A stretch of DNA of 33,231 nt from Pirellulales bacterium (lineage in GTDB: Bacteria > Planctomycetota > Planctomycetia > Pirellulales > S012-138), in the NCBI GenBank assembly GCA_028066245.1, contig JALCBR010000042.1:5550-38780 (forward strand), read 5' to 3'. The position numbers and the translations under genes were made by a program. Below the pieces are notes generated by a model, which made no database searches, was not told the origin of the DNA, and saw nothing but the letters and a program-made list of their open reading frames with translations. Shown here one piece after another: positions 7,772 to 16,502 of the stretch; position 1 is the stretch's first letter; each line of letters opens with the position of its first letter.

Positions 7772-8368
7772 ATGAAATTTAAGCTTTTGGTTGGAACGCT
7801 GATCGTCAGCGCCAGCATGTGTACCCAGAGCTATGGTTTCGACCTTCTGGGCCGGATGTTGGGACTGAACTATCACGGCGGCGGCTGCTGTGAACCCAGC
7901 TGCTGCGACACTGGCTACACTGGTTGTGGCCACGACTATGGCTGCGGCTACGACAGCTGCTGCGATCGCGGTCACGGATTGTTCGGCGGCTTCAAAGGCC
8001 GTCACCATGGTGGTTGCTGCGACCCATGCGGATACGATCCTTGCGCCTGCGGCCATGACTATGGTTGCGGTTACGACAAAGGTTGCGGCTACGATCACGG
8101 TTGCAACACTTGCAACACCTGCGATCCGTGCAACACCGGCTGCAAGCGTCGCTTCAGCCTGTTCGGTTGGCTGTTCGGTGGCCACCGTCGCGGTTGCTGC
8201 AACCCGTGCGACACCTGTGGTTGCGGTGGCGATTACCACTATGGCCCCACGGACCTGCCCGCCGGCGATCAAGCCGCTCCGGTCCCGCCGGCCCCGGTTG
8301 TTGATCCTTCCGCTTCGGCCCGCTACCCGATGTATATCCGTCCGGCCAGCCGGATCATCCGGAACTAA
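7772..8368 (+). CDS. Secreted cysteine- and glycine-rich repeat protein
   Basis: A 198-residue exported protein with about 26 cysteines counted by eye. Residues 1-22 are a signal peptide (MKFKLLVGTLIVSAS..SYG). Residues 23-155 carry irregular Cys/Gly/His/Asp repeats, including two copies of CGHDYGCGYD plus CDPCGYDPCAC, CNTCNTCDPCNTGC and CNPCDTCGCGG. Two nearly equal basic pieces, 'LFGGFKGRHHGGCC' and 'LFGGHRRGCC', end sub-domains. The C-terminus (160-198) is Pro/Ala-rich. Start ATG 7772 is preferred over upstream in-frame starts because GAGGAG precedes it and the signal peptide begins there. Many Cys plus His suggest metal binding or disulfide cross-linking in the envelope, which is inference. 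A strong terminator follows directly. Confidence 0.85.
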   Translation: MKFKLLVGTLIVSASMCTQSYGFDLLGRMLGLNYHGGGCCEPSCCDTGYTGCGHDYGCGYDSCCDRGHGLFGGFKGRHHGGCCDPCGYDPCACGHDYGCGYDKGCGYDHGCNTCNTCDPCNTGCKRRFSLFGWLFGGHRRGCCNPCDTCGCGGDYHYGPTDLPAGDQAAPVPPAPVVDPSASARYPMYIRPASRIIRN

Positions 8369-8401
8369 TCCACGGTCGTCCCCGTCCGTTGGAAAACTCC
8401 G

Positions 8402-8436
8402 CCGCCTGGAGCGAACTCTCGCTCCAGGCGGTTTTT
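8402..8436 (+). terminator. Rho-independent terminator
   Basis: A perfect 13-bp stem, CCGCCTGGAGCGA (8402-8414) with TCGCTCCAGGCGG (8419-8431), has a 4-base loop ACTC and is followed by TTTTT. It lies 33 bases after the stop of the Cys-rich gene and ends that transcript. Confidence 0.93.
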
Positions 8437-8617
8437 CTATTGCGCGAGTCAAAGCCGTTGGAGCCAGGCCCGCGAACGCTGACGGCCCCACATGGAGATT
8501 GTCACAACCGCTTGCGTGCCACGTTTCAGTTGGCGCGCCTGATGTGCGTTCTCCGTTTGAGCGACTGAACAGACCGCAGCGCCAGTCGCATAAGATACAC
8601 ACACGTGGCCGCACAGC

Positions 8618-11005
8618 TTAGTTTCCGCTGTTGCGGGCGGAAGCTGTCGATTCAATCGCATCCAAGATTGACGAAAGAATGGAGATCGTTTCGTCATCAG
8701 ATGTGCTGCTGGCGTTGTAGCGATCATACTGCCGCATCACTTGCGTGGACGTCAGCAACACGCCGTGCTGGCTCAAGCTGGCGGCAAATCCTACGGCAGC
8801 CTGACGGCGCAACTCCGCAGGCAGCGGAAGCGTACTGGCGTAATCGACCAACGCGGTTTGCGATTCCGGCAGCCCACAGGCGGCCTGGAAATTGATCGCG
8901 GCAGCGGCCAACTCAGGAACGTACATCGCCTGCTGTGCAGCTTTGGCCTCGGTGAGCGGATCGAACAAGACCTTGTCACCTTGGGTCAATTGTGTAAGCC
9001 ATGCCAGCGAGTTGTTGGCGTACGTGATGCGTTCTTCGTCCGAGAGCGGCGCGATCTCGGCGGAAGTCAAAAGATTGGCAAGTTGTGTGGTGAGCACTTC
9101 TTCTGATTGGGGCCGCATGAGCGCTGTTGAACTGGCGTAACGCCGCGTAAAGTTCTCGGCATCTTCCAACCGGTCCACAGGCGCCATGAAGCCGATGGGC
9201 AAGGCAGCCGACCGCGGGTCTTTGCGGAGTTGCTGGACGACCAGGTCGATATCGGCATTGGGGAGCGTGATGTCAAACAACACCGCCTGATAGTCTGGCG
9301 AAGAGAACGCTTGGCGGATCATATCGCGCGAGTAGTTGGCCGTATCCGCCTTCAGGCCGATCATGCGAACCAGTCCCGCCAGTTGCTGCGCGTCAATCAT
9401 TCGCGTGTCTGCGATCAACACCCGCGGCGCGCCACGCGTGGCGGCAAAGTGCCCAAGCGTGTGGATCACAAAACTGCTGCCAGGAAAGGAAATCTTCGGC
9501 TGCAACCGCAAGATAGCGTTTGCCGCCGCGTAGCGGACGCGCGGGTCGGGGCTCGCGCAAGCTGCCGCCAGCGGGGCCACGTCTTGCCCGCCGATGTGCA
9601 ACAGTCGCTGGTCGCCGGATTCGCCCAGTAAGTTAGCCGCCGCCCAAGCGGACAGATGCCGCCCCTCATCCAAGGCATTTTCCAAAGCAGTGCTCAGCGC
9701 TGCCGGGCCAAGCTCAGAAACGTCGCCTAGGGCAACCTCGCCTGCATCCAGGGGAGAAGTCGTTCCCCGCTCAGATGCGAATGACTGGAGTGTTGCGTTG
9801 ACGTAGAGTGTGGTTGCCTGCTGGGAGCGCGGCAGGATCTCATGCAGTTTCTTGGAGAGCAGCGCAGCAGCGGCGTAGGACGCTTGCAACTGAGAGTAAG
9901 TTTGAGCAGTCACAGTCTGGTCTTCCACTGACCAGGACCACAAGCGCGTGTCTTCACCAGTGTGGTTCCGCCAGACCGGCTTGCCCAGATAGAGTTCCCT
10001 TACCTGAGCGTACAGATGTTGGGCGACTTGCTGTGACGTGAGATCCCTCGCCAATAACGAGTTCAACGCACGGTCTGTCGCTTGACGGACAGCTTGATCG
10101 TCGCTGGCCGTGCCCGGCAGGAGAAACTTGATCGTATCGGCAGAGCGAAGCTGCGTTAAAACGTTGGCGGCAGACATCTGCACGTGAGGCTTAGGGCAGT
10201 CCAACGCACCGCACAGGGGCGCCACGGCGTGCGATTGTAAAGCGGCCAACGCTGTTTCCAGTACGTCGTCATCGATCACGGCATCGCCAGGCGTGCCCGA
10301 TGCCGCGGCGCGATTTTCGTCAGCGAGAAGACCTATCAACACGGCCGCGGCTTCCGCCTCACCATGTCGCAGTTCGGCCATCGCGCGGAAGCGAGTCTCA
10401 GCATCAGCACTTGCCAAATCGGCAGCCACGCCGGTCAGCCGAGCAGGATCATGCGCAACACGATCGGCTGTCGCCAACATCGTGCGAGCAAACTCGCCAG
10501 CCTGCGGTTGCAGCACGTCTGAGCGGCCAATCTTCAACACGGCCGCGGCGCCAAACTTCTTGTGAAGTTCATAGACGGTGATGTCATCCAACTGACCATT
10601 GGCCAGATCATCCAGAAACGGCGCGGCCACATTTGGGCTGCCCAAGTCAATCAGCGTGACAACCGCCTGCAGCTTGCGCTCGGGAGTGTCCGGATTGGAT
10701 TCCAAGATCGCCAGCACGGCCGGATCAGTCACGGTCGGAGGTTGCTGTTGATTGGCAATCGCCGGCGGCCGCTGGCGGTTGACTGGCGAAGCAGCCGTCA
10801 TCATTGAAGCGGTGGCCACTGACGCAGATACGGATTCCGCAGGCGATGCCTTCATGGGAACTAGCGGGGGTGATTCCGGCTCCGGCGTCGTCCCTTCGCC
10901 CAAGGGCGAAAGCAACATCACCACCACGATCGCTATCAGCGAAGTCGAAGCAAAGCGGCTAGTTCGATAGATCAGCGAGGGGGGACCGCCGGGGGGTTCG
11001 ATCAT
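8618..11005 (-). CDS. Membrane-anchored HEAT-repeat protein with degenerate receiver domain
   Basis: A 795-residue protein. An N-terminal hydrophobic segment (about 18-36, TSLIAIVVVMLL) works as a membrane anchor or uncleaved signal. Residues about 80-510 hold Ala/Leu-rich helical pairs of HEAT type, such as 'ALAALQSHAVAPLCGALD.PKPHVQMSAANVL' and 'DVAPLAAACASPDPRVRYAAANAIL'. Residues about 527-635 resemble a response-regulator receiver: 'RVLIADTRMID', then the phospho-acceptor-like Asp in 'AVLFDITLPNADIDLVVQQL'. The acidic pair is reduced to one Asp, and the conserved Lys near the end is replaced ('LMRP'). The last 150 residues are helical. It was probably derived from a sensor-scaffold design. 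Coding is secure; the receiver call is moderate. Confidence 0.82.
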   Translation of the reverse strand: MIEPPGGPPSLIYRTSRFASTSLIAIVVVMLLSPLGEGTTPEPESPPLVPMKASPAESVSASVATASMMTAASPVNRQRPPAIANQQQPPTVTDPAVLAILESNPDTPERKLQAVVTLIDLGSPNVAAPFLDDLANGQLDDITVYELHKKFGAAAVLKIGRSDVLQPQAGEFARTMLATADRVAHDPARLTGVAADLASADAETRFRAMAELRHGEAEAAAVLIGLLADENRAAASGTPGDAVIDDDVLETALAALQSHAVAPLCGALDCPKPHVQMSAANVLTQLRSADTIKFLLPGTASDDQAVRQATDRALNSLLARDLTSQQVAQHLYAQVRELYLGKPVWRNHTGEDTRLWSWSVEDQTVTAQTYSQLQASYAAAALLSKKLHEILPRSQQATTLYVNATLQSFASERGTTSPLDAGEVALGDVSELGPAALSTALENALDEGRHLSAWAAANLLGESGDQRLLHIGGQDVAPLAAACASPDPRVRYAAANAILRLQPKISFPGSSFVIHTLGHFAATRGAPRVLIADTRMIDAQQLAGLVRMIGLKADTANYSRDMIRQAFSSPDYQAVLFDITLPNADIDLVVQQLRKDPRSAALPIGFMAPVDRLEDAENFTRRYASSTALMRPQSEEVLTTQLANLLTSAEIAPLSDEERITYANNSLAWLTQLTQGDKVLFDPLTEAKAAQQAMYVPELAAAAINFQAACGLPESQTALVDYASTLPLPAELRRQAAVGFAASLSQHGVLLTSTQVMRQYDRYNASSTSDDETISILSSILDAIESTASARNSGN

Positions 11006-11584
11006 TTCCGTGCCAGGTCGAAGAGCGGACTACCGTCGTGGCGCCGTCAACCCAGGTGATTTGGGCAAGACGTGTGGCTCGCTATTCTAACTTGCCGATC
11101 AGCGAATTTCCTGGGTGCAATTCCAAGAAACGTACAGATTTAACTCAGCGTGCTGAACAAATGTCGCGTGCACGGATTTCATCGCCTCACTGGTCCTTTT
11201 GTGACGATAAATCCAAGTCAGTCCCATGCTCAGCGAGGGGTGAATCTCCGAAATTCGCACGAATTGTTGCTGGCGAAGTGGGGTTGATCTTGCCACCAAC
11301 AGCCTGGTTTGGGATGTAGTGGCCGGGCGAACGCCGGTGCCTCGCGCAAGATGCTATGGACAGCCGAACGACCAATCGGTGGCACTGATCGTGCCTGAAA
11401 ACCTCAGCGATGCGATCAGCCCGACCGCTCGTGGGTCGACTGTGTTGCTTTCCGATTCAAGTCGCATCGCGCATCGGGACGACGCAGATGAAGCGTGGAA
11501 ATGCCCTTGGTGCGAGCTGGTTGCAAGCACGCCGGCGTACTGTCAGTGCAGTCATCACCGATGGATCTTCCGGAGATGCGAGAC
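11006..11584. other. Intergenic stretch, no supported gene
   Basis: Divergent gap of about 580 bases between the HEAT protein and the Wzz-like gene. A plus-strand frame (11319-11735) includes a short Cys-rich piece reading WKCPWC then CQCSHHRW..CETC. It overlaps the following gene by 150 bases and has no ribosome-binding site, so it is not called. Nothing else stands out. Confidence 0.5.
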
Positions 11585-13138
11585 ATGCGATCTTCCCAGG
11601 CCACCGCGAATCGGCGCAGCCCTGCGACCGCAGGCAGCTCGCGTTGGTACGTGTTTGCCATCGCCTCTTTGTCCGTTTTCCTGCTGGGCATTTTCCTACT
11701 GGGCGATGCGGCCTCGAGTTCGCAAGCCGAAGTAGAACTGCGTCTGATAACAAAGGTGGAGAACGGCGCGGTCGGTCGGTCGTTCGATTCCCGCGCGATT
11801 GCCCAAGAGCTGGCAGCGGAACTGAGGCCGGACCCTACTCGCGACGTCTCTGCCGACCTCGCGGCGGAACTTGATGAAAACCTGGCGCTGCTTCGCGTTG
11901 CCGAGATCCGCTTGGACCAATCGGAGAGCCCTGGTGGGCTGGTCCTCATTCGTTGGTCGGCGGCAAGCAAACTTCAGCTAGAAACCGAGTTGCCATCGAG
12001 CGAGGATTTCGCGGCGCGATTAACCAATGCCAGCTACGCGTTCGCCAAGGCGATTTCCAACCGGGCACGGCAGCATGCGGCCTCCCATCATTTGGCCAGC
12101 GGAGAGCGCCTGCACGAAACAACTTCAACGATCAATCGTTTGGAACAGAACTTGGAACAACTGCTGGAGAGCAAGCTGACGACCGGTGGCATCGTTTCGC
12201 CGATCTCTTATCAAACGAGCTTGCCTGGGATGGAGAACGCGAAGACACAAAATCATCGGAAGCCGATGAGTGAGCCGCCGCCCGGTTTGATGATCAATGA
12301 TTTCGCAGGCGAGTTGGCATCAACACAAGACGCCGAAAGGCTGCGTGAGATGAAATTGCGTTTGATTAATGAGCGGACCCAGCTCTTGCAAGACATGACC
12401 GAGAAGCACCCGGACGTGCTCCGTAAGGACAAGCAAATCGCCTACGTGCAAGAGAGACTGGATGCGCTACCCATCGCGCCGTTGAACGCACTTCACGGCT
12501 CTGGCCCGCGTTTTCAAGATGCGTCCGCTGAGTTCGGTTCTGCCAGTTCTGAGCGGGTCGATGAACTGATGGGGCGATTGCAATCTATGCAACAAGGCCA
12601 AGAAACGTTGTTGGCCGAATGGCGGTCCCGGATGCTGACCCTCAATCAACTCAAGCAAGAACGGGATGAGCAGCTCAAAGCAGAACGGCTGGCCTTGACC
12701 GATTGCGTCAACCTGGCCGGGGCGGACCTGGCCACTGTCGAGAGTGTTCGCTTGAGCCGTGAAATCATTCCTGGACGCTGGGCCCTGATTGCCGGCGTGC
12801 TTGTGTTGGGTTCTGTCGTGTCAGGCGGTAGCCTTGTCAGCTGGGGCAAGCGCTGCGCAGCGACGTTCGCCAGCGTCGAAGAGGTACGCATGTCTGCCGG
12901 TATTCCCATCGTCGGTACGATTTCCTCCACCGAAGCTGATGTGATGCCTCCGGCTGCGCGGAGCAGGCGAATGTTTCGCGCCGTGACGTTCCTATGCGAG
13001 ATGTTCCTCGCGGTGAGCGTTTTGTGGGTCATCGTTTTGGCGATTGCTGACGCCGAATACCGCGCACTGCTGTTGGATAACCCTTTAGTGGCGCTCTTGG
13101 AAACGTGCGCCCGCTCCTGGCAGTTATTGCTGGGCTAG
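11585..13138 (+). CDS. Wzz/GumC-like chain-length or exopolysaccharide protein, no kinase domain
   Basis: A 517-residue inner-membrane protein resembling polysaccharide co-polymerases that set the chain length of exported polysaccharide. The first transmembrane helix is at about 18-40 (WYVFAIASLSVFLLGIFLLG). A long, mostly helical, periplasmic region follows, with coiled-coil stretches and the diagnostic 'LLQDMTEKHPDVLRKDKQI' (around residue 270, compare 'L...Y...HP.V'). Further membrane segments lie at about 399-420 and 467-488. Between them 'FASVEEVRMSAGIPIVGTI' matches the linker found after the second helix in Wzc/GumC proteins. There is no Walker motif. ATG 11585 is chosen because CCGGAG precedes it by nine bases; the frame is open upstream to 11495. 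No glycosyltransferase cluster is adjacent. The family call is moderate. Confidence 0.75.
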   Translation: MRSSQATANRRSPATAGSSRWYVFAIASLSVFLLGIFLLGDAASSSQAEVELRLITKVENGAVGRSFDSRAIAQELAAELRPDPTRDVSADLAAELDENLALLRVAEIRLDQSESPGGLVLIRWSAASKLQLETELPSSEDFAARLTNASYAFAKAISNRARQHAASHHLASGERLHETTSTINRLEQNLEQLLESKLTTGGIVSPISYQTSLPGMENAKTQNHRKPMSEPPPGLMINDFAGELASTQDAERLREMKLRLINERTQLLQDMTEKHPDVLRKDKQIAYVQERLDALPIAPLNALHGSGPRFQDASAEFGSASSERVDELMGRLQSMQQGQETLLAEWRSRMLTLNQLKQERDEQLKAERLALTDCVNLAGADLATVESVRLSREIIPGRWALIAGVLVLGSVVSGGSLVSWGKRCAATFASVEEVRMSAGIPIVGTISSTEADVMPPAARSRRMFRAVTFLCEMFLAVSVLWVIVLAIADAEYRALLLDNPLVALLETCARSWQLLLG

Positions 13139-13717
13139 AGCGTCTCTTTGACCGCTACTCCGCCGCCTGGGCAAACGCCAGTCAAGTCATCCCTCGATGA
13201 GAGCCCACGCAACCCTGCTCTCAGGCGTACGGGCGAAATTGACATTGGTCAAATTTGGGGGTGTTTCTGGCGAACATGCGCGCTGCCGAACACCATAGGA
13301 GGTTGACGGTTAACATGCTGCTGAACTTAACGTCAGGGTTGCCGGTGATGTTGTCGGTGCCATTGCTGGTTAATTGCTGGCCATGAAGCTTTTGCGCCAC
13401 GTCCTGGAGGCTGGAAAAATTTGACCAATGACAATTTTGCCCGTACGCCTGAGACATGCGCGGAGACGCCGTGGCACTTCAATCTCGCGTCTGCCAACCG
13501 ATGGGAGCTGCCGACGAACAGAACACCATCAGGGAGATGTTCTCAAGCGCTTTGTTGGTTCCTGTTCTGCTTGCAGTCCGGTTCGTCCAACACCCGCGAT
13601 GTCCGAACTCGCCAATGTTGGCACGGAATGTCAACAAGAAAGACGCTCTTAGAAGCGCTCGATTGGCACCGAATACTAGCGCAGGACGTCCATTAACGCA
13701 GTAAGGCCGATCCAGAT
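13139..13717. other. Intergenic stretch containing an inverted-repeat element
   Basis: About 580 bases without a secure gene. Its main content is the 234-bp element with 37-bp inverted ends at 13220-13453. The 264 bases after it, up to the FHA gene, show nothing recognisable. Confidence 0.55.
13220..13453. mobile_element. MITE-like element with 37-bp terminal inverted repeats
   Basis: The left arm, 13220-13256, starts CTCAGGCGTACGGGCGAAAT. The right arm, 13417-13453, is its reverse complement with 35 of 37 positions matching. About 160 bases separate the arms. A 78-codon frame on the minus strand (13221-13457) spans nearly the whole element, with the arms forming both its ends, so it may be carried by the element or be a coincidence. 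Target duplications were not obvious. The class is uncertain: it could be a small non-autonomous transposon or a large hairpin unit. Confidence 0.55.
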
Positions 13718-14206
13718 TTAAACCATGCGGTTGGGATCTTTGCGACCGTTGCCTTTGAGCGTGGCTGCGGCTTCCAAACGCCGCTTGAGATCCTCGTCGT
13801 CCTTTTCGAGCTTGTCACGATCTTGCTGGGTTTGCAGGCCGGCGCGCTCAAGGAGAGGCTTATCGAAGACATTGGCGCCAACGCTGGAAGGTGGCGGGCC
13901 AACGGCTCCCAACTTCATCGGAGAATAGTCTAACTTAAACTTGTGCTTGGCAATCGCTACCTGGTCGCCCGGATCGATCCGCCGCTCTCCGACTTCGACC
14001 CGTTCTCCGTTGACTTTGACGCCGTTGCGGCTGTTGAGATCCTGGATGAACCAATAGCCATCAACAACGCTGAATTTGCAATGATGGGCGGATACGTTTT
14101 GGAAGCGGAGGACGATGTCACAACTCTCGCGTCGACCGACCAACAGGTCTTTCTTCAGCAAGGGGATGTTGTCGCCACCGCCGGTTGGGACCAAGATGCC
14201 GTACAT
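13718..14206 (-). CDS. FHA-domain protein
   Basis: A 162-residue cytoplasmic protein that should bind phosphothreonine peptides. The FHA domain fills residues about 20-75 with all hallmark positions: G24-R25 (VGRRESCDIVL), S39 and H42 in NVSAHHCKF, and N61-G62 in DLNSRNGVKVNG. It is followed by the strand GDQVAIAKHKFKLDY (about 81-95). The last 65 residues are a charged, probably coiled-coil tail rich in Lys, Glu, Asp and Gln. ATG 14206 follows AAGAGA closely. FHA proteins normally pair with Ser/Thr kinases, of which planctomycetes have many; none is encoded nearby. Regulation and partner are unknown. Confidence 0.93.
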   Translation of the reverse strand: MYGILVPTGGGDNIPLLKKDLLVGRRESCDIVLRFQNVSAHHCKFSVVDGYWFIQDLNSRNGVKVNGERVEVGERRIDPGDQVAIAKHKFKLDYSPMKLGAVGPPPSSVGANVFDKPLLERAGLQTQQDRDKLEKDDEDLKRRLEAAATLKGNGRKDPNRMV

Positions 14207-14554
14207 AAATCTCTTTCTGTTGAGGACTTTGCCGCCGCAATGATAGGATGGGCGGGCAAACCTCGCATTCCGTTGAAGTAAGTTCCTAATATCTGTGTGA
14301 CCGAATTCGGCCGAAATGGTTTTGTGACAACGTCACACTTCGCTTGGAAAAGGGAAATTACCTGGCAAAGTGATCTACGAAAACGTAAAGCTGAACAAAG
14401 GGAATTGCGTTGAAGCAATCGGATATGAATCCGTCTTAACGTTGTCTCTTCAACCGGATACGAAACTGCCTGACTCGCGGTTCGCTCTCCGTTGCTCATT
14501 CAAATTTATCCAGGCACTTGTGTGACGTCAACGAAGCGCGCCAGCGGTGAGACC
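14207..14554. other. Divergent intergenic gap between FHA and radical SAM genes
   Basis: About 350 bases with no gene that I can support. It should contain the promoters of both flanking genes, since they are transcribed away from each other. No operator or riboswitch pattern was recognised. Confidence 0.5.
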
Positions 14555-15505
14555 ATGCAAAACCCCCTCTGGAGGGCCGGTGGTCTACGGTATTACGCCT
14601 ACAACTTCTTCTTGAGAAACCGCTTTGGAAGCCGAGTTCAGAAGGTTTCCGTTGACGCAGGGTTCACCTGTCCCAACGTGGACGGAACCGTTGCCACGGG
14701 GGGGTGTGTGTTTTGTGACAACCGCAGTTTTAGCCCCAGTCGACGGTTGCCCCGAACGGACATTTCTGGACAGATCGACGAAGGCATCCGTCGCCTGAAA
14801 TGGCGCTATGACGTTGATCAATTCATGGCCTATTTCCAGCCGGCTACAAACACCTACGCGCCGGTGGAAAAGCTCAAACCGCTCTATGAGCAAGCCTTGG
14901 CTCACCCGCAGGTTGTCGCTTTGGCAATTGGAACCCGTCCTGACTGTGTGCCTGACGATGTGCTGGACTTGTTGGAGGAGATTGCCGGGCGGACGTATTT
15001 GTCGGTCGAGTACGGGATGCAAACCATGCACGACCGATCCCTGGATTGGATGAACCGCGGGCATCATCACGATGCCTTTGTTGACGCCGTGGAGCGAAGC
15101 AAAGGTCGAGGTTTCGAAATTTGCGCCCACGTTATGCTGGATCTGCCTGGCGAATCGCGCGAAGACATGTTGGCGACTGCCTGTGAAGTGGCACGGCTGG
15201 GTGTCAATGCCGTCAAGATCCACAACTTGTATGTGGTCAAGAACACCCCCCTGGCGGACGACTATGCCGCGGGAAAGGTCAAGCTGATGGATCGCGATGC
15301 GTACGTTTCCATGGTGGTGGACTTCTTGGAGTTGCTGCCGCCTGAATGCATCGTCGAGCGGATCAGTGGTGAAGCTCCGCCTGGTTATCTTGTCGCGCCT
15401 GATTGGTGCGTTGACAAACCATCCATTCGTGATGCGTTGGAAGCGGAATTCGCCCGGCGAAATACCTGGCAAGGCAAGCTGTTCGCCGTGGCGGGCGCTG
15501 CCTAG
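14555..15505 (+). CDS. YhcC-type radical SAM protein (TIGR01212 family)
   Basis: A 316-residue cytoplasmic enzyme with a 4Fe-4S cluster that generates a 5'-deoxyadenosyl radical. The substrate of this family is not firmly established. The N-terminus YYAYNFFLRNRFGSRVQKVSVDAGFTCPN is characteristic. The cluster cysteines lie in CPNVDGTVATGGCVFCDN (a long spacer then CxxC), as in YhcC. Later family motifs are GTRPDC, YLSVEYGMQT, HVMLDLPGE and VKIHNLYVVKNTPL. The frame is open to a TTG at 14492, but ATG 14555 is preferred because GGTGAG precedes it and the family starts just before this point. It is convergent with the YHS protein, with a shared hairpin between them. The length matches the family. 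Confidence 0.93.
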   Translation: MQNPLWRAGGLRYYAYNFFLRNRFGSRVQKVSVDAGFTCPNVDGTVATGGCVFCDNRSFSPSRRLPRTDISGQIDEGIRRLKWRYDVDQFMAYFQPATNTYAPVEKLKPLYEQALAHPQVVALAIGTRPDCVPDDVLDLLEEIAGRTYLSVEYGMQTMHDRSLDWMNRGHHHDAFVDAVERSKGRGFEICAHVMLDLPGESREDMLATACEVARLGVNAVKIHNLYVVKNTPLADDYAAGKVKLMDRDAYVSMVVDFLELLPPECIVERISGEAPPGYLVAPDWCVDKPSIRDALEAEFARRNTWQGKLFAVAGAA

Positions 15506-15521
15506 TTTGCGCGCACAAATA

Positions 15522-15561
15522 GCCTCCGTGAACGGCCACCCAGCGCGGCATTCACGGAGGC
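15522..15561. terminator. Bidirectional terminator-like hairpin
   Basis: GCCTCCGTGAA (15522-15532) pairs perfectly with TTCACGGAGGC (15551-15561) around an 18-base loop. It lies between the converging radical SAM and YHS genes. The minus-strand side is followed by CTATTTGTG, a weak T-rich tract; the plus-strand side has no T run. Confidence 0.6.
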
Positions 15562-15622
15562 GTTGGCTTCAATCGCACCACTGGCTCTCTTAGTGCCGTC
15601 AGCGCGATGAGTAGGTTCTGCG

Positions 15623-16258
15623 TTACTTGCCTGCGTCCTTCTTGATCAGGTGCGCGACCTTGTCGGCATACTTCGCCGGGTCTTTCTCAAAACCGGCTTT
15701 GCAGTTCGGGCAGCAGAAATAAATGTCTGTGCCTTCGTGCTTAACGGTATGCTCCGTGGAGATCGGCTGGCCGGAGACAGGGCACTTTGTCTGCATGGTG
15801 AAGCCTTTGGCGGCACTGCCAAAGACCGTAGCGACCTGCTCTTTTTGATCCATTTTGGCGATCTTGCCTTGGCAGTTTTGGCAGCAGAAGTCGACCTCGG
15901 TCGTACCGATTTTGACCTTCTTGTCACCGGCGATGGGGCCGCCAGAGAGTGGGCAGCCCACTTGCACCATCTGCTTGGTTTGCAGCAGTTGGTAGTTGAC
16001 GGTTGCAGCGAACTTTTCCGGGCTGGCCTCAAACGCCTTAGAGCAGTTTGGACAGCAGAAGTAGATCTTCTTGCCATTTCGTTCGATAAAGTTCTCTTCA
16101 CTCGCCGCGCCGCCGGAAATCGGACAACTGGCGACGAACTTGTCTTGCGCCTTCGCGGTACTGCTGGCCGTTCCCTGCTGGCCATCCTGAGCGGACAAAC
16201 CGCTGACCGCAACGACGGCAAACAGCGCCAGAGTCAATGTCGTGATTCGAGCTTTCAT
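15623..16258 (-). CDS. Secreted protein with three YHS-like Cys motifs, probable metal binding
   Basis: A 211-residue exported protein. Residues 1-23 are a signal peptide ending SGLSAQ. Three tandem modules follow, each with a CP(I/L/V)SG motif and then FCC.NC: C45 with C68/C69/C72, C102 with C125/C126/C129, and C159 with C182/C183/C186. Module cores read KKIYFCCPNC, TEVDFCCQNC and TDIYFCCPNC. This matches the YHS/TRASH-like pattern used for heavy metals, probably copper or zinc, outside the cytoplasm. The third module looks closest to the first. ATG 16258 is chosen because GGAG stands six bases upstream and the signal peptide starts here; upstream in-frame codons are open to 16378. It lies 244 bp downstream of another Cys-rich gene on the same strand. 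Confidence 0.85.
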   Translation of the reverse strand: MKARITTLTLALFAVVAVSGLSAQDGQQGTASSTAKAQDKFVASCPISGGAASEENFIERNGKKIYFCCPNCSKAFEASPEKFAATVNYQLLQTKQMVQVGCPLSGGPIAGDKKVKIGTTEVDFCCQNCQGKIAKMDQKEQVATVFGSAAKGFTMQTKCPVSGQPISTEHTVKHEGTDIYFCCPNCKAGFEKDPAKYADKVAHLIKKDAGK

Positions 16259-16502
16259 AACGTTCTCCAGGATTGATATGAACTGATAGAGTTCTTGAAG
16301 GTTGAGAATATTCGCGTCTGCCGGGATCAACCGACTGCGCGATCTTATCGGGGCTCTCTTTAAGAACGGCCGTGTCAAAAGAGGTCTGACGACATCACAT
16401 GGTTGCGCTTCGCGGATATGTTCGTTCGTTTACAGCCAGCGCCAGCATGGTAGTCCGGCTGCCGAACTGCGCAACTCCGCGCGCAGCGGGGGCGCCGCGC
16501 GA

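Noticed and set aside
7445-8614. A 389-codon minus-strand frame opposite the Cys-rich gene
   Set aside because: It is the antisense shadow of the Cys/Gly-rich coding sequence, giving Ala/Val/Thr repeats; it also runs through the terminator.
11319-11735. A plus-strand frame with a zinc-ribbon-like run CPWC...CQC...CETC
   Set aside because: Overlaps the Wzz-like gene by 150 bases, lacks a ribosome-binding site, and the rest of the frame does not look like a protein.
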